Below, one piece after another: positions 9,883 to 21,919 of a stretch of DNA of 64,000 nucleotides (the first letter of the stretch is position 1; each line of letters begins with the position of its first letter). Both the position numbers and the translations under genes were made by a program. This stretch comes from Setomelanomma holmii (taxonomy: Eukaryota > Ascomycota > Dothideomycetes > Pleosporales > Phaeosphaeriaceae), in the NCBI GenBank assembly GCA_010015745.1, contig ML978290.1, positions 1 to 64,000 on the forward strand, in the 5' to 3' direction. The notes below the pieces were generated by a model, which worked only from the letters and a program-made list of their open reading frames with translations, searched no databases and was not told the DNA's origin.

Positions 9883-11409
9883 CTAAAAGCCATTCATGCC
9901 CATCAACATACCAGCGCCGACTACCGCAGCACCACCAAGCCATGGGTTCGCGGTTGCGGCGGGCATGGCTGCGCCTGTCGAGGAGAGATGCGCTGTGACG
10001 CTAGGGCCATTGACGCGAGGGCCGCCAGTGCCGACAGCGGCGGTGGAGACGGCGTTGGCGACGCCAGTGGCATTTGGAACGCCGTCTGAGCCCTTCTGGA
10101 TCTCTTGAATATTCTCAGTTGTGGCATTGAAGTTTGTCTGGGCGAGTGAGATTTCGTTGTTTGCGAGATCGTACACGACGTATGCTGACCGCAGGAAGGT
10201 GTCACCGAGGACGGAGACGGAATTACCGGCTGGTCCAATACCTAGGATGCAGACTGGCTGGCCGCGCGACACAGCGGCGACGATGACAAGCTCATTCAAG
10301 GGGACCGAGATGTGCACGCCAGAGAAGACGAAGTCGAGAGAGCCGGATTGGTCAGCGAGGCTGCAGTCGACATACGCAGCCCCTGCCGTGGAGCTGTACG
10401 TTGCGCCGTACTTTTGGTAAAGTGAGCGAGCGACGGAATCGGGCAGGTACATTAACGAGGAGCCGGAGTCGAGCAGAACGGGAACATTCTGGTTGGCGAA
10501 GAGCGAAGTGTTCTGGCCGTTTTGTCCCATCCCAGTTAGCGCGATGATGAACTCAGCATACACTCCTGACTCTTGAATGATGGGCAGCGTCTGCAGCTCG
10601 CCGTGGAACTTGTCCGTGTCCACGCCGCCAAACAATATGCTGCCGGTCGACGCATCAAGATCGTTGAGCCAGAGCGAGTATGCGTTCGTGTTGATGGTCC
10701 CATCGTTGACCAGCTTTTGCGGCAAGTTGGGATACGGGTCCAAGCCTGCGCGCCCAACTGCGACCTCGTTGATGGCATAGCCAATGCCCAAGATGCCCTC
10801 AGGTGAGCTAGACGTATAACCAATGCCAAATTGCAGATCCTTTATTGTCTGACCGCCGAAACGAAACGTGTCCTTGACGTAGTCACCCGAAGCTCCTGAT
10901 CCATCCACATAGCTAATGTTGAAGGCGCCGTTTACGTACGAGTACGTCGACGAATCATTCGCGTTGTATGTACCCGAATCGCCGCACTGGTTGCCCCCTT
11001 GCCGGCATAGCTGTGAGTTCTTTGCATTGACCCACAGGTCGCTGCTGCCCGTATCGATGTGTAGTCGGAAATTCTGCGCGGGTGTGCCTAAGCTGGCGTT
11101 TGCGAAGTAGAGTGTCTCGAGATTGTCAAGCGTCTGCTGAACGGTACCAGCCCGTCTGCGTAAGCGATCGTGTTCGGCGGGATTGTCGACTTTGCGGCGT
11201 TGGATATCGAGGCCGACTACTCTCGGGTTCTGGAAGGGTCAGTCTCATTTCCTTGATGGCTGTCCGCAGGAATGGACCTCCCACTCGGGAGGATTCGCTT
11301 CCAGCATTGTTCCTGGAAGGCCAAGAGATGCGCTTACCTCGCGTGGCGCAAGCTTGACTGCCGCTGCCGACGTCACCAAACTTGCTATCCATAGTGATGT
11401 GCACTTCAT
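9883..11409 (-). CDS. secreted pepsin-like aspartic protease, probably GPI-anchored
   Basis: Two exons (11338-11409 and 9883-11229) with a 108-nt intron (donor GTAAGC, acceptor CCAG) give 472 residues. The first exon is a signal peptide (MKCTSLWIASLVTSAAAVK). A propeptide with dibasic sites (RLRRRAG) precedes the mature enzyme. The bilobal A1 fold is complete: the first catalytic motif is IDTGSSDLW with the flap sequence around SYVDGSGASGDYV, the second is LLDSGSSLMYLP, and the terminal block is ILGIGPAGNSVSVLGDTFLRSAYVVYD (shown here in two parts: ILGIGPAGNS and VLGDTFLRSAYVVYD). A Ser/Thr-rich linker and a hydrophobic C-terminus (AAVVGAGMLMGMNGF) suggest GPI attachment, as in yapsin/OPSB-type proteases. 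It should act in the cell wall or at the cell surface. The start is the only ATG that supplies a signal peptide in frame with the splice. Confidence 0.9.
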
Positions 11410-12866
11410 TGCGGCGACTGTGTGTGAAAGAGATGTGGCGACGAGGGTAGGATTATATGGGGCGCCTCGAGTGTGGCTGATGGAAACCTGATGCACAGGA
11501 GGTTAGAGCTTGGCGGTTGCGCAGGAGCAGTGTTTGACGAGCGTGGAGCTGTGCGCAGCGCAATGCAAGAATAGGCACAAGAAGCGAAGCGAATAGAAGG
11601 GGAATGCAAGCGCCGGTGAAGGGCAATATAGGACTGCGTGGAAATAAGGACCGCTGGGTCAAAGTCTTGTTAGCGGCGAGGCGGAGGCGACGACGCGTAT
11701 GGTTGATGATCTCATGGTACGGGGCTCGCGGACTTAGTGTGCACTTTGCAGGCCAGACCAGGGCTGCCGCCGACATAGCCGTGTCGGACGCTCAGCGCCT
11801 ACGGGGTGTTTGTTTGCGGCGCCAAAAGCTTGCGTGTCGTGGCTGTGCAACTGTGCATGACGAGACGCCGTAAATGTCTTTCAACAGGCCAGCGTTTGCT
11901 GTCCATCTGCCCAGGTGTGAAGCCTCCAGATTTTGCGCTTGACGCATGTCGGCAGGCCGCGCATGCATCGTGAGGGGAACCGGAATCACCCACTTCCATG
12001 CATCTGGCTGACATTCGGGCGCTCATGAGCACTCGTGCACAAAGACAAACTATTTTCGGACTTGTGTCAAGAGGCTGCGCACGCCCCATACGTCAGCCCT
12101 GGTTTGCCCAGTCGCGGCGACCACTCCGGCGCTCATTCGTATGATTTGGCAGCGCGATCAGCGGGTGAACTTTGCTGATGTGTGCTTCGTTATGCATACT
12201 GAAAGAGATCACCATGATGTGTTTCTCGAAGCTTGAACCATGTGTGCCAAGCAATAGCCTCATGGGAACCACGGATAGGGCTGAGACGCTGACAGGAACA
12301 GGAAGCGATTTCCTCAATGGTTCCTGCGTCGAATTATCGACACGAGATATCAGACGAGAGGACTTGAAAATATTGCTTTCTGACCGCTATTGTGACCAGA
12401 GGTTGTGACTGTGGTGGGAGGGGGCAGCAGGCAGCATCGAGTGCGCTCTTGATGCCCCATTACGCGGCTTACTTCAACTGAGCAAAGTGTCTTTGCATGT
12501 GAACTTTCTGGCGAATCACCTCACAAAGCAAGCTCAGCGATCAAGACTATGGCTGAGAACGAGGTCGGACGAGGCATTTGTCAATCACCAGGCGAACTGC
12601 TGGATATTCGATGTTCCGCCGATGCAAATCATCGTCCACGTCACACACTTGTGGTACTCGAGATGGCAGAAGTCTGGCCGATACACGGTGGCGAGCATTG
12701 GAATTTCATGCCCGAGGACAGTGACGATGGCATTACTAAGCTGTGGAGATGCTTCGGGATCCGCGGGGATTTAGATCCGATCCATCTCCGCTCGGCACCA
12801 CTCTCGTGAGAGCGCGTCGTCTCGTGTTTCGCGTCTGCGACCCCTCCACAACCATACCTCACCACC
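11410..12866. other. intergenic region between divergent protease and RFC4 genes
   Basis: This 1.46 kb holds the promoters of two divergently transcribed genes. ORFs at 11453-11776 and 12743-13111 have no recognisable domain and the second overlaps real RFC coding sequence. I see no repeat or RNA gene. Confidence 0.5.
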
Positions 12867-14031
12867 ATGGCGAAAGCAGAGTCCTCCAAAGCAGCAGCCA
12901 GCAATGGCGTCCGACCAAACCCGAATGCTGCCGGCGGAGCAAATTACGAACTGCCATGGTAAACAATCCCAAGAAATCCATACCGAGCTTTCTAACCATG
13001 CCTCCAGGGTCGAAAAGTACCGCCCCGTCTACCTCGACGACGTCGTCGGCAACACCGAAACAATTGAACGCCTCAAAATCATCGCAAAGGACGGCAACAT
13101 GCCCCACATGATCATCTCAGGCATGCCCGGTATTGGCAAAACCACCTCCATCCTCTGCCTCGCACGCCAGCTGCTCGGTAACGCATACAAGGAAGCCGTT
13201 CTCGAACTCAACGCCTCCGACGAACGCGGTATCGATGTCGTGCGCAACCGCATAAAAGGGTTTGCGCAGAAAAAGGTCACCCTTCCGCCAGGAAGACAGA
13301 AGTTGGTCATCTTGGATGAGGCGGATAGCATGACGAGTGGTGCGCAGCAGGCGTTGAGGCGGACGATGGAGATTTATAGTGCGACGACGCGTTTCGCGTT
13401 TGCGTGCAATCAGTCGAACAAGATCATCGAGCCGCTGCAATCGAGATGTGCTATCCTGCGATATGCACGTCTGACAGACGCGCAGGTTGTGCGCCGAATC
13501 ATGCAGATCTGCGAGGCGGAAGACGTCAAGTACTCGGATGATGGCATTGCGGCGCTTGTCTTCTCGGCGGAAGGGGATATGCGACAGGCGATCAACAATT
13601 TGCAGTCTACCTTTGCGGGCTTTGGCTTTGTGAATGGAGATAATGTGTTCAGAGTGGTGGATAGCCCGCATCCGATTAAGGTGCAGGTTATGATCAAGGC
13701 GTGTCACGAGACGAGGATCGACGATGCGCTGACGTCGTTGAAGGAGTTGTGGGACTTGGGGTATTCGTGTCACGATATTATCAGCACGATGTTCAAGGTT
13801 ACCAAGACGGTTGACACTTTGAGCGAGCATGCGAAGCTGGAGTTCATCAAGGTAAGTGCAACGGCAGACATGTAGAGGTTATAGCTAACAAGTTCGCAGG
13901 AAATCGGCTTCACGCATATGCGCATTCTAGAAGGCGTCCAGACGCTTCTCCAGCTATCTGGCTGCATCGCACGTTTGTGCAAGATCAACATGCAACCGCA
14001 ACTCTTCGCCCTTGCGTCAAATTCGAAATGA
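12867..14031 (+). CDS. RFC4: replication factor C small subunit (yeast Rfc4 / human RFC2 type)
   Basis: This clamp-loader ATPase loads PCNA on primed DNA as part of the RFC pentamer and acts in alternative loaders. Three exons (12867-12958, 13008-13851, 13900-14031) give 355 residues. The splice at 12958/13008 produces ELPWVEKYRPVYLDDVVGN, the usual start of this family; the intron has a CTAAC branch. The second intron (13852-13899) starts GTAAGT and has a GCTAAC branch. Walker A is GMPGIGKTTS, Walker B is LVILDEAD, sensor 1 lies in FAFACNQSNKII, and the arginine-finger SRC box is in PLQSRCAILRY. The C-terminal collar domain is complete (LLQLSGCIARLCKIN). The length matches the family. The ATG at 12867 is preferred because it gives the conserved N-terminus; a longer unspliced frame from 12904 does not. 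Confidence 0.95.
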
Positions 14032-14394
14032 AGGATACATCACGGCATATTGTAGCATTTAGCATGGCGTCTGGTGTTCACAAAATCATATGCTCTGCAC
14101 GCCCAATTAATTTTTGTTGTATAGCCAGCGTCGTTCCCATCTACGGACTCGAAGCTCCTTCCGCTTCAACTCACGATTTCCTTCCCATTCGCCTTCTTCT
14201 TCCAAGCAGACAATCAGCCAAGATTGATGAGCCACTCCAGCATTGCGGAGTTTGCAATCCGTCCTTCAAAACAAAGGATGCCGACAAGCATGGACGCATG
14301 GAAGCAATCAAGGCTTTGTACATATTAGTCCTGTTGAAACCTTTCTTCATTACTCTAGAAAAGTCACATATCTAGCAACAATAACGACAACATC
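14032..14394. other. no gene identified
   Basis: This is the spacer between RFC4 and the next plus-strand gene, presumably terminator and promoter. No repeat was seen. Confidence 0.5.
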
Positions 14395-15108
14395 ATGCCC
14401 AACCCCTTCGAAACACACCCCATTCTCACTGCATGTGTCACGTTCATCGTGGGCGGTGTGACGGTATACTTGTACCTCTACCGGCATCGACACGCCTCAC
14501 ACCTCGCAAATTCAGAAGCAACCTCCAATCCAGCCTCACCAATTCGACCGCCTTCCCCCGGACCTGACGACGATGTACATGTCGACATACACATCCAACA
14601 CCCCATCCCTCCTTCAGCTTCAGCTCCGGCGTCGCAGCCTAGTCTGCAGCGCACCCAGTACCCAGAGCGTATCGCCACGACCTGCGCTACGCTCGCAGAA
14701 GCGCACATCACGCCCGCCAAAATCACCCTAGAAGACAAGATCGTGCATGATGCGCCTGCGTATCTGGGAATGAGGACACCGACCGCGCACAAGACGCCAG
14801 ATAGGACGGCCCTTGTCAAGTATGGAGACGCGATGAATGGCGATGTTGAGGCGCAGATTAGGCGGGGCGAAGAACGGGATGCTGCTGGTGACGATGATGG
14901 TGAGGGGAATAGCACGGATACTGGATATGACGTGGTTACACATGATGAGAGCGAGATGATGATTGACGGTGAAGCCGACATAAGCAAGAGTGAGACGGTG
15001 GCGGAAGGGAGCAGCGGAGAAGAGGATGACAATGGGAATGGAGAAGATGGCTGGACGGCGGTGGAAAGGAAGAAGGTACGGCATGGGAGCGATGAGAAGC
15101 GTGGTTGA
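14395..15108 (+). CDS. small single-pass membrane protein with acidic tail, function unknown
   Basis: The 237-residue intronless frame begins at an ATG with favourable context (AACATCATG). A hydrophobic helix at about residues 10-28 (ILTACVTFIVGGVTVYLYLY) is followed by a basic RHRH stretch, which suggests a short lumenal or outer N-terminus and a long cytosolic tail. The tail is proline- and serine-rich up to about residue 80. It contains one more conserved-looking block (TLAEAHITPAKITLEDKIV), then becomes strongly acidic (GEEDDNGNGEDGW). I do not recognise a family. It is convergent with the acyl-CoA synthetase gene, 242 bp apart. Confidence 0.7.
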   Translation: MPNPFETHPILTACVTFIVGGVTVYLYLYRHRHASHLANSEATSNPASPIRPPSPGPDDDVHVDIHIQHPIPPSASAPASQPSLQRTQYPERIATTCATLAEAHITPAKITLEDKIVHDAPAYLGMRTPTAHKTPDRTALVKYGDAMNGDVEAQIRRGEERDAAGDDDGEGNSTDTGYDVVTHDESEMMIDGEADISKSETVAEGSSGEEDDNGNGEDGWTAVERKKVRHGSDEKRG

Positions 15109-15350
15109 GCAAGCTGGGGATGTAGCGAGATGGGAGTGGTCGAGATGGATCGTAAATAGCAGGACGTAACAGTGATGCCTGATGCCTGGCCTCTGTTCCG
15201 ATTTATTGGATATTTCACACTACATGTACACGACCGCCATTCTTGGCGTCGAAATGTCTCTATCTGAAGTCTATAACAGCACCAACCAGCCGTTGTCATC
15301 GTTGCTCTAGGAACTATGCATTCACACTGTTTGACAATGCATACCGAAGT

Positions 15351-17519
15351 TTACAGCTTCGCCTTGACCGTCTTCTCCTCGGCCAACGCCTCCTCATAGC
15401 ATTCATCAAGATGGCTCCTGAACACCTTGGCAGTCTGCGGTCTCTTGAGCTTCAACCTAAAACATATTAGCATCATGTTTTCGTCGCAATCGCCAAGTTA
15501 GACTTACGTTGGCGTCAAAAGCTGATTCTCAATCGTAAACGGGTCCAAAAACAACCTCACCGCTTTCACCTTCTCATACGAATTAAACTTATTCTTCCTT
15601 CCCACACGATCCAGCTCCTTCAGCACCGCTTTTTCAATTTTCTTGTTCTTGCAAACTTCCTGGAGCTTCTCCACATCGCCCTCGGGGATCTTCTCACCCA
15701 GCACCTTGGACGCGAAAGCAGGGAACAAATCCGGTGCGACGCCGAATATCGCCACCAGGAACGACTGGTGGCTATCGCCGTGCACGTATGCAGACGCGAT
15801 GTACCCGCAGTTGGCGAGGTACACATTCTCGATGCGTTCGGGGGAAATGTATTCGCCCTGCGCGAGCTTGAGGACGTTCTTCCTACGATCGATGATCTTG
15901 AAGCGGCCGAGCTCGTCGACGGAGCAAATGTCGCCTGTGTGGAACCAACCGTCTTCATCGATCGCTTTCTTCGTCTCCTCGTCGTTGCGGAAATATTCCT
16001 TGAAAAGCGTCGTGGAGCGAATCAATAGCTCGCCGCGCGGATGCGGCTTGTCGGTGCTGTAGTACTCCATGTCTGGCACGTCGAGCAAGATGTGTTCGGC
16101 GTTGGGCGTGACGCCGCCGCAATTGCCGGATGTGAAGTCCCCTTCGTGCTGGATGAGCGAGACGGCGTAGGTTTCTGTCAAGCCATAGCCTTGCGTGAAG
16201 TTGCTGGCGAAGACAATGCGCAGGAATTGGTGCAGGCTGGGATCGATGGGTGCCGAACCGCTGACGAGGACTTTGGCGCGGTCGAGACCGAGGCCGGCGG
16301 CGACCTTCTTGGCCCAGACGCGATCGTATAGCATGTGCGTGTTGGTCGGGTTGTGCTTGTCCTTGATCGCAGCCAATTTCGTTGACACGACATGTCGGGA
16401 CAGAGCACCTTTGACACCTGAGGCTTCAACAGTAGCTTCCTTGATCTTCGAGCCAAAACGATTGTAAAGACGAGGAACACCAGAGAACGTGGTTGGTCGG
16501 AGCATTTGCAAATCCTCTACCAGCTCAACAATGTTACCGTGGAAGTACCCAATCGCTGAACCACTAGCAAGAGCACTATGCTCTCCCAGCCGCTGGTAGA
16601 TATGGGCAAGAGGCAGGAATGAGCAGATGATCTGCTGGTCGCTGGAGCCCAGAAGAACCATTGATGTAACTGTTCCAGCATGCGCATTTCGATGGCTCAG
16701 CACCACACCCTTTGGGTTGCCCGTAGTGCCCGATGTGTAGTTGATTGTAGCAATGTCGTCAGGTGTGGGCGGGACCATTGGCAGTGGCTGCCTCTCACCC
16801 AGAGCCTCGACATCTTTGATATAGTGGATCGTGACGCCTAGCTCGCTCGCCAGAGAATTCAGCAGGTCGCCCTTGGACTCTCCAGGAAGCTCGCCCTGCG
16901 AGAGCGAGTCCAACACAACAATGATCTTGAGGGTCGGCAGCCGCGGCTTGAGCTTAAGCAGCGCTGTGACGTGGTTCACTCCAGTGACCACACAGGCCAG
17001 CTCCGAGTGGTTGATAATGTACTCGGTGGTATCTGGCCCAAGCGTATCGTAGATAGACACAGTATATAGGCTCTGCGACATGCAAGCCAGATCCGTAATC
17101 TGCCACTCCGGCCTATTTTGACACCACAATCCCACGCCATACTTCTGCGCAGTAACACCAGCCTGCTTGTGCAAATGAACCAGACCAGCGCCAAAGTTCT
17201 TCCTTCTCTTCGCAATCGTCTCGTAGTCCTCCCACACGTATGCGCCGAATTTCTTCGTGGTAGGATCGTACGGGCGGTGGCCGAGACACTTGTTCCGTGG
17301 GGATCTTGTGACGCTGTGCTCGAAAGCCTCGTGTGGCGTGCTGATCTCGGGAATCAGGCTAGCGAGCAGTGGCTTGTCTGTGAACCTCCAATGCCGGTAG
17401 ATCGCGCTGCGCCCCTCCTTCTGTGTGCCAGCGAGCGCAACGCTGTAAGGCTGCCCTTTTGGCGGAGGGTCGTGGAGCTCCTTTGCGCGGTCCAGCTGGG
17501 GATCTGAAGATCCAAACAT
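15351..17519 (-). CDS. long-chain acyl-CoA synthetase, probably peroxisomal
   Basis: This activates long-chain fatty acids to acyl-CoA through an acyl-adenylate. Two exons (15508-17519 and 15351-15456) separated by a 51-nt intron (GTAAGT donor, GCTAAT branch, TTTTAG acceptor) give 705 residues, the normal length for eukaryotic FACS enzymes. The AMP/P-loop motif is INYTSGTTGNPKGVVLSH. Further motifs are QGYGLTET (A5), GWFHTGDI (A7) and the FACS signature region DRRKNVLKLAQGEYISPERIE. The second exon encodes only the last 35 residues and ends in A-K-L, a good match to the PTS1 consensus, so import into peroxisomes for beta-oxidation is inferred. If the intron is retained, translation stops at once and the PTS1 is lost. 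The ATG at 17519 starts the typical MFGSSDPQLDRAKELHD-like N-terminus. Confidence 0.93.
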
Positions 17520-18625
17520 GGTTGGGTTCGGTAAGATGTGTGAGGGTGTCTACGTGACGTGTCGAAGAGAATGCAATGCGGATTCGCGGCGCAGGTGACG
17601 TAGTCGCACTTTGGTATCGCAGAGTGACAGAAGGAGTGAGGAACTCGTACAGGACGTTGTATCTGCTCCATATCAACTGTCAGCAACTGCCCGGGCGAGG
17701 ATGTTGGATCGGCATCTCCGTGCCTTGTGAGCACCTACCCTTGAGCTTGGCACGCCACCAACGCAAGCTGAACAGCCGTTGAAGATCTGGGGAAATAAGT
17801 AATCGCTTTACAATCGACCTCAACACAGAAGAAGCTTAGGAGAAGTGAGATGGAGAAGCAGCAGTAATCTGTCACGATGATCCACGTCCGCCCCCGAAAC
17901 AAGGGTGCTCCATTCATTCATAAAGACATTAAGGTCCACATGCCGAGGCACGTCGTCACTTGCGCCAATCCCCGTTGAAAACTGGGGCCAAGCTGCGCTG
18001 AGCTCTGGATCTCGGAGTTGCTTCACATTCCGGTCTACCACCGATTAAGGCTGCCAGAAGTAGCTGAAGCTCCGACGAAGCTACTCTTCGCGTGTGGGGA
18101 AGAGCTGAGAACAGGCGAAGCTCGTGGGAGTGTTCCCCAGTTCCTCCCTTCCAATCCATGCGACGAATTGTGCGACCTCTGAACACCCGGCCCATCGCAT
18201 TATACACATGCCGTCATATGCAAAATCAAATTCGCATTTTCACATGCCCCGATCGGCATGCTGCTAGCCACGGAGGCCATGCAAGCCATGCAGCGGAAAG
18301 GCCGCAGATGGGAGCCCGCTGATTGGCCACTGCGGCTGTCCCCAGATCATGCGGGCGTGTCATTCGCGCGGCCTTCCTGCCTCGGCAGAATTGTTACCGT
18401 GCAGGAGAGCCTCCAAGAGACGGTTTCAAGCCTCGCACGAGGTGTGTTAGTCCGCTCGGGACGCTTCGGAATTGTGCAATTCACTTGGTATCGACGAAAT
18501 CGACACATGCGCAATAATTTGGTATCATTCCTTACCAAACCCCTTTTCAGACCTCTATTCGCTCAACTTACGCCTTCACAAACGTGGTAGTATGGGCGCA
18601 TCTGAAGCATGCTCTCAGCACTCCT
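17520..18625. other. no gene identified
   Basis: This 1.1 kb lies upstream of the acyl-CoA synthetase and downstream of the sulfhydrylase, both on the minus strand. Only short ORFs are present. Confidence 0.5.
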
Positions 18626-20257
18626 CTAAGTAGATCCAGACAAGGAAGCGGATGCCTCACCATCGCCCGTCTTCTCGGCGTTGGCAGGCTCGCCTTTTTG
18701 CTCAGGCTTGGTAGCTGACGCCTTGAACGACTGCTCAAAGTCGGCGATGATATCGTCGATGTGCTCGGTGCCGACTGAAATACGGATGAGATCCTGAGCA
18801 ACTGTTAGTAACATATCACAATCACGGCAATAGAGTGCAGCTTACCTCTGTAACACCCGAGCTCAGCTTCTCCTCATCGTTGAGCTGCTCGTGTGTAGTG
18901 GTCCACGGGTGAATAGCAAGAGTCTTGGAATCACCGACGTTGGCCAAGTTCGAAATCAGCTTGAAGTTGTCGACGACCTGGCTTCCTGCTGTGCCTCCAC
19001 CCTTGACGCCGAATGAAAGTACGCCTCCGAATCCTCGTGGCAAGTACTTCTTCGCCAACTCGTGCGACTGATGGCTTGTTAGACCCGGGTACGACACCCA
19101 GCTCACATTCTCATTGCTTTCTAGCCATTTCGCCAACTTCAGCGCGTTGTATGCATGTCGCTCCCCTCGCAAGCTGAGTGTCTCGATACCAAGAAGTAGC
19201 TGCTGGGCCGCGAAGGGGTTGAGAGCTGCACCGAGGTCTCGCTGAATCTCAACACGGGCTCGGATGATGAAGGTGATGGGGCCGAATGTGTCGTAGAACT
19301 TCAGACCGTGGTAGCCCTCGGAAGGGTCGTTCATTTGAGGGAAACGCTTCGCATTCTTACCCCAGTCAAACTTTCCGCTGTCGACGATCACGCCGCCGAT
19401 GGTTGTGCCGTGGCCTACACAAGTCAGCAGTGTCGATGGAAGTTCTCAAGAAATGCTTTACCTCCGATCCACTTTGTCGCTGAGTGCACTACAATATCCG
19501 CGCCATGGTCGATTGGTCGGACAAAGTATCCACCGGCACCGAAAGTGTTGTCGACGACAACCGGAACACCGGCCTCGTGCGCGATAGCCACAATCTTCTC
19601 AAAGTCTGGGACGTTGTACTTCGGGTTACCGATGCTCTCGAGCTAAAATGAAACGTCAGTCATCGGCTCAACTCAATCCGATTCAATCACTCACGTAAAT
19701 GGCCTTCGTCTTGTCGTCAATTGCAGCCTTAAAGTCCTCAGGCTTATCGCCATTGACAAACTTGGTCTCGATACCCAGGCGGGGCAAAAAGACCTTGAAC
19801 TGATTGTATGTGCCTCCGTACAAGTTCGATGTCGAAATGATGTTGTCACCAGCATGTGCGAGAGAAGTGATAGCGATGAACTGGGCAGCTTGACCAGACG
19901 ACGTTGCCAGAGCAGCCACTCCTCCTTCGAGCGCCGCGATTCGCTTCTCGAATACGTCGACTGTGGGGTTCATGATACGGCTGTAGATGTTGCCGAATTC
20001 CTTGAGGCCGAACAGCCTCGCGCCGTGGGCGGAGTCATTGAATGTGAATGACTGCTGTGGTCAGCTCTGGTCTTGAAAAGTTGTGGAGAAGAGCATACGG
20101 TGGTCGCGTAGATTGGTACAGCACGCGAATTGGTCGCTGAGTCCGGAGTGTGACCTTGGGGTTTCAATCAACTTGTTGTCTCCTCAATGTGCCGCGGAAG
20201 CATCTTACCGGCGTGCAGTTGCAGCGTTTCAAAGTTCTTAGAGAGTTCCTCGGCCAT
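18626..20257 (-). CDS. MET17: O-acetylhomoserine sulfhydrylase (Met17/CysD)
   Basis: This PLP enzyme makes homocysteine from O-acetylhomoserine and sulfide in the methionine/cysteine pathway. Six exons were worked out: 20209-20257, 20099-20154, 19695-20051, 19462-19642, 18846-19414 and 18626-18793. The introns are 47-54 nt and all phases close, giving 459 residues. The start reads MAEELSKNFETLQLHAG, joined by splicing to HTPDSATNSRAVPIYATT and then SFTFNDSAHGARLFG. The catalytic PLP lysine lies in HSATKWIGGHGTTIGG, split by the fourth intron. Other family blocks are SRIMNPTVDVFEKRIAALEGG, given here as MNPTVDVFEKR and ALEGGVAAL, and VVVDNTFGAGGYFVRP. The C-terminal exon (DLIRISVGTEHIDDI) ends in a charged extension of about 30 residues that is probably disordered. 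The gene is slightly longer than most family members because of that tail. Confidence 0.94.
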
Positions 20258-21919
20258 GATGATGTCGACGCTCTCGTCTCACATAAGTTGACTTGGTCAA
20301 AGAAGTCTGGTACTGTGTAACAGGGCAGTGACGGGGCTACGGAGGAGAAGTAGATGATAGAAGACAGAAAGCAGCGAAGCTCAAGAAGATAATTGTGTGA
20401 GAACCCGCGCTCGTCACGTCATACAACTAGTCCCACGCGTGCAGTGGATCTTGAGGTCGCTTCCGTTCACGCGCCCAGGGTCCTCGTACTCTTATTATAC
20501 AAACCCCACTCTGTGAGCAACCAGCTCGCTACGTGTAGCCCATTGTGGCTCAAGCTGACATCTCACAGCTCAAACATTGCACGCATGAGTAAGTCATCGA
20601 TGTCATGCCACTTACCCTGCCGATTTCGGCTCAGGTGTTTGTTTGGTGGTAGTCTCGTACCTGCCCGTAATGTAAGAGCTACCCCTCACTACCCCTCCAC
20701 CTTTGGCTGAGCACGCCATAGCTAGTTACAAAGATACCTTCTGCGAGCAACACCATGATGGTGAGGACAATACTAGCATCCTCTTCCAAAAACCTTGGAG
20801 GCTAAGTTTCTCATGATCTTGAATCTCGTCAACAGGATGATCTTTGGTTCATGACAAATTTGTATTTGCAGTGAAGCTCGCACTTCTATGGGCAACACAA
20901 TGAGAATTAGGCGAACATATGGTCCCCGCTTACCTTACCTATACATCAGCGTCTTGAAAGTCAGACATGGTCCTCTCAGCCGCACCTTCAAACGTTTGCA
21001 TGGCGATACGAATTATACGAGGATGCGAGGAGTAGATAGGCACAGATCTATAGCCATCTTCAAGGGACATCATAGTTGTGGCTCTAGCTGCTAAATACTT
21101 GCAACGCCAGCTGAGGTTTGAGAAGTAGCTGCTGCGCAAACAGACATCTTTGGACGTACTAGATGGGTCAAAGAGGAAGGATTACATAGGCTGGAGCAGA
21201 GCGGACGGTCTCAAGTAGTACCAGCACGCTACGCACAGTAAACACAACGGGAAGATTTCAAGGTAAATAAAAAAGTCCATTCATATATCGTATCTCAAGT
21301 CCAACAAGAAACTATATAAAACTACGCACAGCGTAAGCCTTTCCCAGTCTATGCTAACTCGAATCAAACATCCCACCCGTGCGAGTATGTAGCCAGGCAT
21401 GTGTTGTGTTTTTTCTCATCTCGACGTCGCAATTTGACGTGAGCGGCCTTGGCCAAAAGTCGAATGGAAAGCAGAAATTGGAGAATAAGGAGAATTGTAT
21501 TGATCGTGGGAGGAGCCACGGGGTGTGTAGCAAGGAAACGCGAAGCGTATGTAGGTGCTTCGAGGGAGTGTTTGGGTCGGATCGGGTCGGTGGTAACATT
21601 AGATAAAAAAGCAATAACAATAAATGTGCATGTTAAGGAAAATTTCAAGTCCATCAATACGTGCACCAGAAATGGCGCATCGGAATCCAACATATAAAAC
21701 AACAAGGAAACTCGGTATACGACGATACCGGGTGCGTGGGGTGTTCTCGAGGGTATTTCGCAAGACATGTACCCTTTTGCGTCAAACAATCGCACTTGGC
21801 GCCGGAACTCCCTCGCTTGCTACGTCCAACCCCATGTCCTCAACTCTTCCTAAAAGCGCACGGTTCGACCAACGACAGCAGTACCTGGCAAACGCGTCAG
21901 TATGGTGCACAGTGTCATT
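20258..21919. other. no gene identified
   Basis: This 1.66 kb holds the upstream region of the sulfhydrylase gene and the 3' flank of veA. Around 21250-21350 it is AT-rich, consistent with a 3' UTR or terminator. No ORF with a recognisable domain was found. Confidence 0.5.
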
